A DNA stretch of 14,059 nt from JAZKBN01 sp040388605 (lineage in GTDB: Bacteria; Bacteroidota; Bacteroidia; Cytophagales; Flexibacteraceae), in the NCBI GenBank assembly GCA_040388605.1, contig JAZKBN010000087.1:1-14059 (forward strand). The letters run 5' to 3'. Positions within the stretch are counted from its first letter, which is position 1; each line of letters starts with the position of its first letter. Position numbers and translations under genes: made by a program. Under the pieces are notes generated by a model. The model made no database searches. It was given only the letters and a program-made list of their open reading frames with translations, and was not told where the DNA came from. Of this stretch, positions 1-6,104 are shown in pieces.

Positions 1-51
1 GCTCGCTAAGATTTATACTTAATCAAGAATGCCCCACAGAAATACCGACTG
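1..51 (+). mobile_element. 3' end of an insertion sequence lying mostly off the left edge
   Basis: Bases 1-51 match 1826-1876 at 49 of 51 positions, the differences being at 16 and 17. They encode the last residues of an ISL3-like transposase (LAKIY followed by a short tail and stop) and the same untranslated end, finishing in CCGACTG. This is therefore the right end of another copy of the same element, placed directly upstream of the copy described at 52-1439. Only the end is visible, so nothing can be said about whether that copy is intact. Confidence 0.8.
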
Positions 52-99
52 ACCCTGTAATTTTCTAAGTTTGGCTGAATAATTTACTGCTGAACGATT

Positions 100-453
100 T
101 TGGATAACCCGCACTTGGACTTTATGTCTTTACTTCTTCCCGAAGGCTTACTGGAATACTTTGATTTGGTGAAGGTTGAAAAAGAGAAAGAAGATTTAAG
201 TCTTTACCTCGAAGAGAAAAACATGGCCCCTACAGGCTATGAAAATATCAAACTGGAATCGAAGGGCTTTTTTGAACAGGCGGCCGTTCAGGACTTTCCC
301 ATCCGTCATTATCGGGTAATGCTTTATATAAAGCGTCGGCGTTGGCAGGTGATTGAAACAGGGGAGATTGTAAAGCGGGATTGGGACTTGGTACAAAAAG
401 GCACACGGATCACTAAAGAGTTCGGTGCTTTTTTAAAAGGTATACTTGGATAA
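100..453 (+). CDS. ISAon1-type transposase, N-terminal ORF
   Basis: A 117-residue protein resembling the N-terminal region ORF of ISAon1-type elements, probably the DNA-binding part of the transposase. The visible family-like blocks are LLLPEGLLEYFDL near the start, QDFPIRHYRVMLYIKRRRW in the middle and RDWDLVQKGTRITKEFGAFLK at the end (last two blocks given from memory of the family, not from a search). The start used is TTG at 100. An ATG at 124 gives MSLLLPEG and is at least as plausible. The frame ends at TAA 451-453, 8 bases past the TTG (446) that could open the catalytic ORF, so the two are either coupled or joined by frameshifting. The catalytic frame lies at +1 relative to this one and is open from 437, leaving the overlap 437-453 in which a shift could occur. 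Confidence 0.75.
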   Translation: MDNPHLDFMSLLLPEGLLEYFDLVKVEKEKEDLSLYLEEKNMAPTGYENIKLESKGFFEQAAVQDFPIRHYRVMLYIKRRRWQVIETGEIVKRDWDLVQKGTRITKEFGAFLKGILG

Positions 454-1423
454 GGAGCCTGTAAGTGCGGGATTATTGGGGCGACTGTTAAAGGTGGACG
501 GCAAACTTTTGCAAACCTGGTACCGGGAAAGCTTAAGCGACTACCTGACTTGGGAGCAAAAAGAGCATGCAAAGGATTATATGGTGTTCCCAGACAACAC
601 GGGGCCTTTACTGAGCATAGATGAAACAGCATTGAGCAAGGGGGAGTTGTATACCATTGTAACCAATAAAGCGGCCAAGGGCGGCAAAGGGGCTATAGTT
701 GCCATGATTAAAGGTACTAAGGCCGAGGCCATTACCAAAGTGCTTGAGCGCATACCTGAAAAAACAAGGGCTAAGGTTGAAGAGGTTACCATGGATATGG
801 CGGGCAATATGAGCAAAGCTGTGGGAGCCTGCTTTCCCAGGGCCCAAACGGTTATCGACCGTTTCCATGTACAGAAGCTCGCTTATGATGCAGTGCAGGA
901 ACTGCGGATAAAGTACCGATGGGAGGCTATAGATGCGGAGAATACCCGCATGGCCCTGGCCAAAATGAATAAACAGGCTTACGAGCCGCAGCTGCTTGCC
1001 AACGGCGATACGGAAAAGCAGCTGCTTGTAAGAAGCCGCTTCCTGCTCTTTAAACAGGAGGCTAAGTGGTCAGCCTCGCAGAAGGAAAGGGCGCAAATCC
1101 TGTTTGTAAAATACCCGCTGTTAAAAACGGCCTACGACCTGGCCATGAAACTCGGGCGCATTTACAGTGTCAATAAAGACGTAGCCCTTACAAAGCTGGC
1201 CCTGTGGTACAACCAAGTGGAAGACTCGGGCATTGAAGCCTTCGGAACCGTATCACGCTCGGTGCAGCTGCACTATGAGGCCATACTCCGGTACTTCAAC
1301 AACAAAAGCACCAATGCTTCCGCCGAATCTTTCAACGCTAAAATCAAAGGCTTCAGGGCAACTTCAAGGGGCGTCAGGGACATACCCTTCTTCCTATACC
1401 GCCTCGCCAAGATTTATGCTTAA
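446..1423 (+). CDS. ISAon1-type transposase, catalytic ORF (DDE, ISL3-like)
   Basis: A 325-residue catalytic domain of the DDE_Tnp_ISL3 kind. The likely acidic triad is D59 (LSIDE), D117 (TMDM) and E294 (NASAESFNAKIK). The family-typical block VIDRFHVQKLAYDAVQELR follows the second Asp, and GFRATSRGVRDIPFFLYRLA closes the protein. The start is TTG at 446, overlapping the N-terminal ORF by 8 bases. There is no good ATG start before the first catalytic block, so translation probably depends on the upstream ORF, by +1 frameshifting or re-initiation. No stop or missing motif is seen, so the copy may be active if its ends are functional; the right tip, however, appears to be lost. The family call rests on motif recognition. 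Confidence 0.85.
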   Translation: MDKEPVSAGLLGRLLKVDGKLLQTWYRESLSDYLTWEQKEHAKDYMVFPDNTGPLLSIDETALSKGELYTIVTNKAAKGGKGAIVAMIKGTKAEAITKVLERIPEKTRAKVEEVTMDMAGNMSKAVGACFPRAQTVIDRFHVQKLAYDAVQELRIKYRWEAIDAENTRMALAKMNKQAYEPQLLANGDTEKQLLVRSRFLLFKQEAKWSASQKERAQILFVKYPLLKTAYDLAMKLGRIYSVNKDVALTKLALWYNQVEDSGIEAFGTVSRSVQLHYEAILRYFNNKSTNASAESFNAKIKGFRATSRGVRDIPFFLYRLAKIYA

Positions 1424-1437
1424 ACAAGAATGCCACA

Positions 1438-1876
1438 CAACTTTCTCACTTGATCCGTTACCTGCTCTTCAAACAGGAGAACAAATGGTCAGACTCACAG
1501 AAAGAAAGGGCGCAATAACTTTTTGAACGGTACCCGATGCTTAAAAAGGCTTATGATTTAGCCATAAGACTCGGGCGCATATATACAGCTGCAATACCAA
1601 AGAGCAGGCTTTTAAGCGCTTGGCTATATGGTATAACGATGTGGAAGCGGCAGGCATAGAAGCCTTCGGTACGGTGGCACGCTCGGTGCAGCAGCATTAC
1701 CCTTCCATACTCAATTACTTTAACAACCGCTCTACCAACGCTTCGGCCGAATCTTTCAACGCTAAAATCAAAGGCTTCAGGGCTACCTCAAGAGGGGTAA
1801 GAGATATACCATTCTTCTTATACCGGCTCGCTAAGATTTACGCTTAATCAAGAATGCCCCACAGAAATACCGACTG
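1438..1876 (+). pseudogene. Remnant of a third transposase copy, 5'-truncated and frame-broken
   Basis: This stretch aligns with the last third of the catalytic ORF, from about base 1019 to the stop. In the first frame it reads QLSHLIRYLLFKQENKWSDS and then an in-frame TAA at 1516-1518, where the intact copy has an Ile codon. A second lesion, apparently two extra bases in the ATATATA tract around 1579-1586, shifts the frame. From there NTKEQAFKRLAIWYNDVEAA continues to the stop at 1845-1847, including the ASAESFNAKIK block with the third catalytic acid. It lacks the first two catalytic Asp residues and the N-terminal ORF, so it cannot encode a transposase. Its right end (to 1876) matches bases 1-51. 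Sequence divergence from the intact copy shows it is not a recent duplicate of it. Confidence 0.85.
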
Positions 1877-2286
1877 CCCCCTTGTTTTATGCAATATGGC
1901 AATTGCCGCCTTGCTGCCTGTAATGCTGTTGCCAAAAGGCCCCCGGCATTTCCCGGCTAAAATTCTGAAAAGATATTTATTCGCGTTTGAGGGTAATTCA
2001 TATTTTTTAATAGTACTCAGATAGAAATAAGCGCCGAAACGGCCATTGCTGCCGTAGCACCGGCCATTCTGAATATGCTGATAAATGATGTTGTCATAGT
2101 GGTTATTCAGTATTTAACCGAAAAATGCGGGCTTCTCAATTGATTACAATACAATGGCAATATCAGTTTCTGCTGCGTTCGGCAAGGCGATATGAAGCCC
2201 CGTTTTTACAGCCTGAACGGGCATTTGAAAGGTGTAAGGTATAAGGCATATTAAGGCTCTGAGCCTGTACTTAAGTACCCAACACT
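1877..2286. other. Non-coding stretch of about 410 bases
   Basis: No convincing gene is seen on either strand. The only small frames noted are a 26-codon minus-strand frame at 2017-2097 (MTTSFISIFRMAGATAAMAV and a short end), rather hydrophobic, and a 20-codon plus-strand frame at 2192-2254. Neither has a recognisable ribosome binding site or family. Inverted repeats lie at the right end (2255-2278). The stretch may be degraded DNA between the insertion sequences and the lipoprotein gene. Confidence 0.5.
2255..2278. repeat. Two adjacent short palindromes downstream of the lipoprotein gene
   Basis: GGCTC-T-GAGCC (2255-2265) is followed immediately by the perfect 12-base palindrome GTACTTAAGTAC (2267-2278), 8 bases beyond the stop codon of the minus-strand lipoprotein gene. 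There is no run of T after either palindrome, so a classical intrinsic terminator is not shown. Transcript 3'-end processing or a protein-binding site are alternatives. Confidence 0.35.
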
Positions 2287-2940
2287 TTAATCTGAATCAT
2301 CCTGCTTAGCAGGCAAGTTATCTTCTGCCGGCGATTCAGCGGCATCGGTGAGCCTTTTGAAAGTATAAACAACATGCCGCTCGCCTCCCCAATAAATCAG
2401 GATCAGGAAACCGCCATAATGCTCATTAGCTTCCTCTATCAGTAAATGGCCGGCATTTGAGAAGCCTGCTCTTACCCTGCGGTTCCTGTGCTGACCTGCA
2501 AGTATGGGTATGCCAAGAACCTCGTTCATAGTTTTATCGAACTGGAAAAAACCGTTTTCTTTAAGCCTGCCTGAATAGTTTCGTCTGCGCACCAAAATGC
2601 TGTCGGCATAAAAGCTGAGAGTCAACAGGCTGTCCGATTTAAATTCAGCATTAACTGAATGATGTAATGAAGGGTCATATTTCACCGATGTATCGGTTAA
2701 GGCGTAAAACATATCGGTGTTTAAACCGCGTTCTGCCTTGCGGTTGCTGTGTATGCAGTAATTTGAAAAACGATTAAAATTGCCGCTGAATTTTACCGGG
2801 TCGCCGGGCTTCAGCTTATTCAAATTATTTCCTGTAAGCTTCGGGCTGAAAGATGCGCAACCTGTGCAGGCAAGCAGCAGGCATAGTGAACAGATTGAAA
2901 GTGTACTGATTAAATTACGCATAAACTGCATTATAAACAT
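2287..2940 (-). CDS. Predicted lipoprotein of unknown function
   Basis: A 217-residue protein that I do not recognise. It has a lipoprotein signal peptide: a hydrophobic stretch (about residues 10-23) followed by LLAC, with C25 as the likely lipidated residue and a second Cys at 28. The rest is soluble in character, with many Arg, Asn and Ser residues. It has a Tyr/Trp/Gly-rich segment near the C-terminus (GGFLILIYWGGERHVVYTFK) and an acidic tail. Three ATG codons are in frame at residues 1, 4 and 7. The third (2920-2922) gives the neatest signal peptide, MRNLISTL, and leaves a sensible leader after the promoter at 2953-2981, so the true start may be 2922. The gene stands alone: rpsA upstream has its own terminator. 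The likely location is the periplasmic face of a membrane. Confidence 0.7.
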   Translation of the reverse strand: MFIMQFMRNLISTLSICSLCLLLACTGCASFSPKLTGNNLNKLKPGDPVKFSGNFNRFSNYCIHSNRKAERGLNTDMFYALTDTSVKYDPSLHHSVNAEFKSDSLLTLSFYADSILVRRRNYSGRLKENGFFQFDKTMNEVLGIPILAGQHRNRRVRAGFSNAGHLLIEEANEHYGGFLILIYWGGERHVVYTFKRLTDAAESPAEDNLPAKQDDSD

Positions 2941-2952
2941 TATAAAACACTG

Positions 2953-2981
2953 ATTATAAATCTAATAAAACTAATTTTCAA
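2953..2981 (-). promoter_or_regulatory. Promoter of the lipoprotein gene (sigma-70-like)
   Basis: Reading the minus strand, TTGAAA (2981-2976) and TATAAT (2958-2953) are separated by exactly 17 bases, close to the general bacterial consensus rather than the Bacteroidota TAnnTTTG form. Transcription would start near 2946, only about 5 bases before the first ATG but about 23 before the third, which favours the third ATG as start. The region is AT-rich, so chance is possible. Confidence 0.4.
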
Positions 2982-3052
2982 GCCCGGCTTTGTAGTAAAT
3001 TCACAGTTACCTGCGCCGAAGTCTAAGAATTTTTAGGTCAGAGCCTGTAATT

Positions 3053-3086
3053 AAAAACCCCGATACACTGCTGTACCGGGGTTTTT
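3053..3086 (-). terminator. Intrinsic terminator after rpsA
   Basis: AAAAACCCCG (3053-3062) and CGGGGTTTTT (3077-3086) form a perfect 10-base-pair stem. TACA/TGTA can pair further inside it, and the loop carries CTGC. Reading the minus strand, the G+C stem is followed by TTTTT, the classical arrangement, about 32 bases past the rpsA stop. The symmetric A and T runs mean it could also act on the other strand, but no plus-strand gene reads into it. Confidence 0.85.
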
Positions 3087-3117
3087 ATATTTTGCAATTC
3101 TAAGAGCAACAGGCCAA

Positions 3118-4938
3118 TTACTCGGCGCCCTGCTCGTTTTCCTGCATGGTTTTGCGAAGTGCAGAAAGAAGCCCGCCGTCATCGAGGCCTGATTTTGCAG
3201 GCTCGTTAGATTTGGCAGTAGCTGCCGCATCGTGGTGGGTATCTTCAGCGGCTGCGCCCTGCTTCTTGTTACCGGTGGCAGCTTTAGGAGCACGGGTCTC
3301 TGCTTTTGCTTCGGTATGTGTAGCGGCATGGCTCAGGCTGATGCGCTTGTCATCTTTGCTGAATTCCAATACTTTGAAATCAAGTGCATCACCAACTTCG
3401 GCGGCTGCGCCGTCGGCCTTGGTAAGGTTTTTAGTGTTGCTGAAGCCTTCAACACCGTAAGGAAGCTCTATTTGAGCACCCTTTTCACCTTTGCTCAACA
3501 CAGTGCCTTTATGCACGCTGCCTGCGGTGAAAATGGTTTCAAAAGTATCCCAAGGGTTTTCTTCAAGCTGCTTATGGCCAAGGGCCAGGCGGCGGTTATC
3601 GGCATCCAGCTCAAGAACAACCACATCAAGTTTTTCACCTACTTTGGTGAATTCAGATGGGTGCTTGATTTTACGGGTCCAGCTAAGGTCGCTTACGTGT
3701 ACAAGTCCGTCAATTCCTTCTTCAAGCTCAACAAAGAGGCCGAAGTTGGTAAGGTTACGAACAAGACCGGTATGCTTGGTGCCGGGAGCGTATTTAGAAA
3801 GCAGGTCCTGGCGTGTCCAAGGGTCTTCGGTCAGTTGTTTAATACCGAGTGACATTTTGCGCTCATCGCGGTCAAGTGTCAGAACAACGGCATCAAGCTC
3901 CTGGCCTGCATGTATGAAGTCCTGCGGATTGCGCAGGTGCTGGCTCCAGCTCATTTCTGAAACGTGGATCAGGCCTTCAACACCCGGAAGCACTTCAAGG
4001 AATGCGCCGTAATCAGCTACGTTCACTATGCGGCCATGTACTTTGCTGCCCACTTGTATGTCGGCAGAAAGAGAATCCCATGGGTGCGCTGTAAGCTGCT
4101 TCATGCCCAGGCTGATACGCTTCTTATCTTCATCGAAGTCAAGCACAACCACGTTCACCTTCTGATCAAGCTTAAGCGCTTCTTCAGGGTGATTTACGCG
4201 GCCCCAGCTGATATCGGTAATGTGAAGCAGGCCATCAACACCTCCGAGGTCAATAAAGACACCGAAGTTGGTCATGTTCTTGATAACGCCTTCAAGAACC
4301 TGTCCTTTTTCAAGGTTGTTCAGGATAAGCGCTTTTTGCTGCTCAAGATCTTTTTCAATCAGTATTTTGTGAGATACAACCACGTTATCGTTAGCGTAGT
4401 TAATTTTCACAACTTTCACTTCCATTTTCTTACCCACGTAAACATCGAAATCCCTGATGGGTTTCACGTCTATTTGTGAGCCGGGAAGGAAAGCTTCCAC
4501 ACCGAAGATATCCATGATAAGACCGCCTTTTGTGCGGCGCTTAACAAGACCTTCAATAGGAGTATCAAGTTCAAGGGCTTTCTTAATATTATCCCAGGCT
4601 TTAACTATGCGCGCCTTGCGGCGGCTTAGCACAAGCTGTCCGCTTGCGTCTTCCTGGTCTTCAATAAACACGTCAACACGGTCGCCTACTGCCAGGTTTT
4701 CCAAATCGCGGAATTCGCTCAAAGGAACCAGGCCGTCAGATTTAAAGCCGATGTTAAGAATAACGTCCTTGTCAGTAATACCGACAACGGTGCCTTCCAC
4801 AACTGCATTTTCTTCAACCGAGGTCAGGGTGCTGTCGTATTCGGCCTCCATCCGGGCTTGAGCTTCTTTGCTGTATCCGCTGCCGAAGCCGCGACCGCCT
4901 TCGCCGTCCCAGTCAAAATTATCAGGAGATTGATTCAT
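3118..4938 (-). CDS. rpsA: 30S ribosomal protein S1
   Basis: A 606-residue protein with six S1 (OB-fold) RNA-binding repeats at about residues 43-107, 124-190, 210-281, 296-368, 382-455 and 468-537. The third to fifth carry the strongest family signature, for example NMTNFGVFIDLGGVDGLLHI, and DLSW/DISW blocks. S1 binds mRNA on the small ribosomal subunit and helps start translation. The first 40 residues are a Gly/Glu/Asp-rich extension, and the last 70 are a low-complexity Ala/Lys/Glu/Thr tail beyond the last repeat. The start is ATG 4936-4938, preceded by AACTATTA with no Shine-Dalgarno sequence, as is usual for Bacteroidota. The gene has its own Bacteroidota-type promoter (5047-5054), a leader of about 100 bases with inverted repeats, and a strong terminator, so it is probably a single-gene transcript. 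Confidence 0.95.
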   Translation of the reverse strand: MNQSPDNFDWDGEGGRGFGSGYSKEAQARMEAEYDSTLTSVEENAVVEGTVVGITDKDVILNIGFKSDGLVPLSEFRDLENLAVGDRVDVFIEDQEDASGQLVLSRRKARIVKAWDNIKKALELDTPIEGLVKRRTKGGLIMDIFGVEAFLPGSQIDVKPIRDFDVYVGKKMEVKVVKINYANDNVVVSHKILIEKDLEQQKALILNNLEKGQVLEGVIKNMTNFGVFIDLGGVDGLLHITDISWGRVNHPEEALKLDQKVNVVVLDFDEDKKRISLGMKQLTAHPWDSLSADIQVGSKVHGRIVNVADYGAFLEVLPGVEGLIHVSEMSWSQHLRNPQDFIHAGQELDAVVLTLDRDERKMSLGIKQLTEDPWTRQDLLSKYAPGTKHTGLVRNLTNFGLFVELEEGIDGLVHVSDLSWTRKIKHPSEFTKVGEKLDVVVLELDADNRRLALGHKQLEENPWDTFETIFTAGSVHKGTVLSKGEKGAQIELPYGVEGFSNTKNLTKADGAAAEVGDALDFKVLEFSKDDKRISLSHAATHTEAKAETRAPKAATGNKKQGAAAEDTHHDAAATAKSNEPAKSGLDDGGLLSALRKTMQENEQGAE

Positions 4939-5043
4939 TAATAGTTGGTGCCGTTATAATCGGGCATGTTCCGGCACCGGGAACGGCCGCTTTAGTGATT
5001 AATTAACAAGGCGTAAATCGCCCTGCCCGTGCAAACGAACGGG
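4939..5043 (-). promoter_or_regulatory. Structured leader of rpsA, possible autoregulatory site
   Basis: The untranslated leader can form several hairpins. GGTGCCG and CGGCACC (4972-4978 with 4947-4953) pair over 7 bases around an 18-base loop, ending 8 bases before the start codon. GTTCC/GGAAC (4968-4972 with 4980-4984) uses part of the same arm and so excludes the first. GGCG/CGCC (5010-5013 with 5019-5022) and CCCGT/ACGGG (5026-5030 with 5039-5043) lie nearer the transcript start. S1 is known to repress its own translation in E. coli; that this leader does the same is inference. Confidence 0.4.
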
Positions 5044-5046
5044 AGG

Positions 5047-5054
5047 CAAAGGTA
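5047..5054 (-). promoter_or_regulatory. Bacteroidota-type -7 promoter element of rpsA
   Basis: The minus strand reads TACCTTTG, a perfect match to the TAnnTTTG -7 consensus of Bacteroidota housekeeping promoters, placed so that transcription would start near 5040, about 100 bases before the rpsA start codon. No clear TTTG -33 element is seen about 19 bases upstream. Confidence 0.7.
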
Positions 5055-5094
5055 CAAAAAATAATTGGCTCAGCGCTTGATTCTGATCGTATTT

Positions 5095-6081
5095 TTAATT
5101 ACCCCGCAGGCCCGCAATAATATCGGCCACATCTATAGCTTTCGGCAGCGCCTTTAATTGGGCAATGGTTCGTTCCAAAAATGCCCTGTGTGCATCAGAA
5201 CCGGGTTCCGATGATCTGTGCGCCAGGTTTCGCTTTACCAATTGCCATTTATCGGAGGTTTCGCGGGCTTCGGCGCTCAGCCAGGTTTCCGCAAATTTCT
5301 GCCAAATGTATTCCTCTGCCTGCGCTGAGGGGTGAATAAGATCATCGGCGTAAAAACGATAATCGCGCAAATCATCGTTAAGCAGCTCGAAAGCCGGGAA
5401 ATAATGAACACCTTCGAATTTTGAGCAGATGTTGTGTGCGGCTAACCGCAGCACAGCCTTGCTCACGCTGTTCAGTTCAAGGGTGTCGCGGGTATGTCTT
5501 ACAGGGCTCACTGTTAAAATAATTGCTGCCGGAACCTGTGGCAGGCTTGTAATCATATTCTCAAATGCCTGCTCTGTTTCGCCGGGGGAAAGCATGCGTT
5601 TCCTGAAAAGGCCGCCTGGCATTTTATGGCAATTGGCAACAGGCTCACCTGTTTCGGCCAGCTCGTAAACATAAGCGGTACCCAGTGTAAGCAGCCATAC
5701 ATCGGCAGCAGGCACATTCGGTTTAAGCCTGCTTAGTTTTTCAATAAGCTCTGCCTGCGTGTTGCCGAAGAATTTACTGCTGTGCCTGTAGCTGAACCAT
5801 TTGCCATCCCTTTCTGCAAATAAGCCGGTATTTGGCTTACCGACAGCGGTCCCGGTAATTGGCGCTTTAAGTGGGAAATCATTCCCGCTTAAAGCTTCAA
5901 AAAGACTGATTGGGTTAAAAACAGTACCGGGATCAAATTTATGCACCGGCAGTCGATTGTCAAGCAGGCGGTTACGCATGCATTGCGCAAAGCAGGAGCC
6001 GGCAGCTAAAAAGGTATTTTCATAGCCAAACTGTAAAACGGCAGGCCCGGGCTTAAGCTCTGTTCTGAAAACTATGGGCAT
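5095..6081 (-). CDS. GSCFA-domain protein (SGNH-hydrolase-like)
   Basis: A 328-residue protein of the GSCFA family, named after its motif, seen here as GSCFA at residues 28-32. The family has an SGNH-hydrolase-like fold. S29 would be the nucleophile, and D247 and H250 in ADDLIHPS would complete the usual C-terminal Asp-x-x-His pair. LLTLGTAYVYE in the middle is another conserved-looking block. No signal peptide or membrane segment is visible, so it is probably cytoplasmic. The substrate of the family is not known to me. It starts with ATG 23 bases after the acyltransferase gene, so the two are almost certainly co-transcribed, which suggests work on acylated glycans. The length is normal for the family and no defect is seen. 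Confidence 0.88.
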   Translation of the reverse strand: MPIVFRTELKPGPAVLQFGYENTFLAAGSCFAQCMRNRLLDNRLPVHKFDPGTVFNPISLFEALSGNDFPLKAPITGTAVGKPNTGLFAERDGKWFSYRHSSKFFGNTQAELIEKLSRLKPNVPAADVWLLTLGTAYVYELAETGEPVANCHKMPGGLFRKRMLSPGETEQAFENMITSLPQVPAAIILTVSPVRHTRDTLELNSVSKAVLRLAAHNICSKFEGVHYFPAFELLNDDLRDYRFYADDLIHPSAQAEEYIWQKFAETWLSAEARETSDKWQLVKRNLAHRSSEPGSDAHRAFLERTIAQLKALPKAIDVADIIAGLRGN

Positions 6082-6104
6082 AGGCTGAATTTAATTAAAC
6101 AGAA

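Larger units (their letters stand above)
52..1439 (+). mobile_element. ISAon1-type (ISL3-like) insertion sequence, nearly full length, right tip missing
   Basis: The element holds both transposase ORFs and about 48 bases of leader. Its left side abuts the right end of the preceding copy with no recognisable host DNA between, so the left boundary is set only by the end of the 1-51 repeat. Its 3' end matches the other copies (1401-1439 aligns with 1825-1863) but stops after CCACACA. The final 13 or so bases present in the other copies, ending CCGACTG, are missing, and the sequence runs straight into the interior of a third copy. I could not find a left inverted repeat matching the right end, so the true termini are uncertain. 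Confidence 0.65.

Noticed and set aside
52..99. Junction promoter formed by abutting insertion-sequence ends
   Set aside because: TTTG at 70-73 and TTTG at 99-102 are present, but the TA of a TAnnTTTG element is absent and the termini of the element are not established.
1233..1526. 97-residue plus-strand frame
   Set aside because: It runs out of frame through the 3' end of the intact transposase and across the fusion junction, and its residues resemble no family.
1620..1847. Small 75-residue protein ending in LAKIYA
   Set aside because: It is the tail of the frame-broken transposase remnant; the TTG at 1620 is simply the first start-like codon after the frameshift.
2192..2254. 20-codon plus-strand frame (MKPRFYSLNGHLKGVRYKAY)
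   Set aside because: Too short, without a start signal or known relative; expected by chance.
3232..3852. 206-residue plus-strand frame opposite rpsA
   Set aside because: Antisense shadow of rpsA; S1 repeats are unambiguous on the other strand and the codon pattern follows rpsA.
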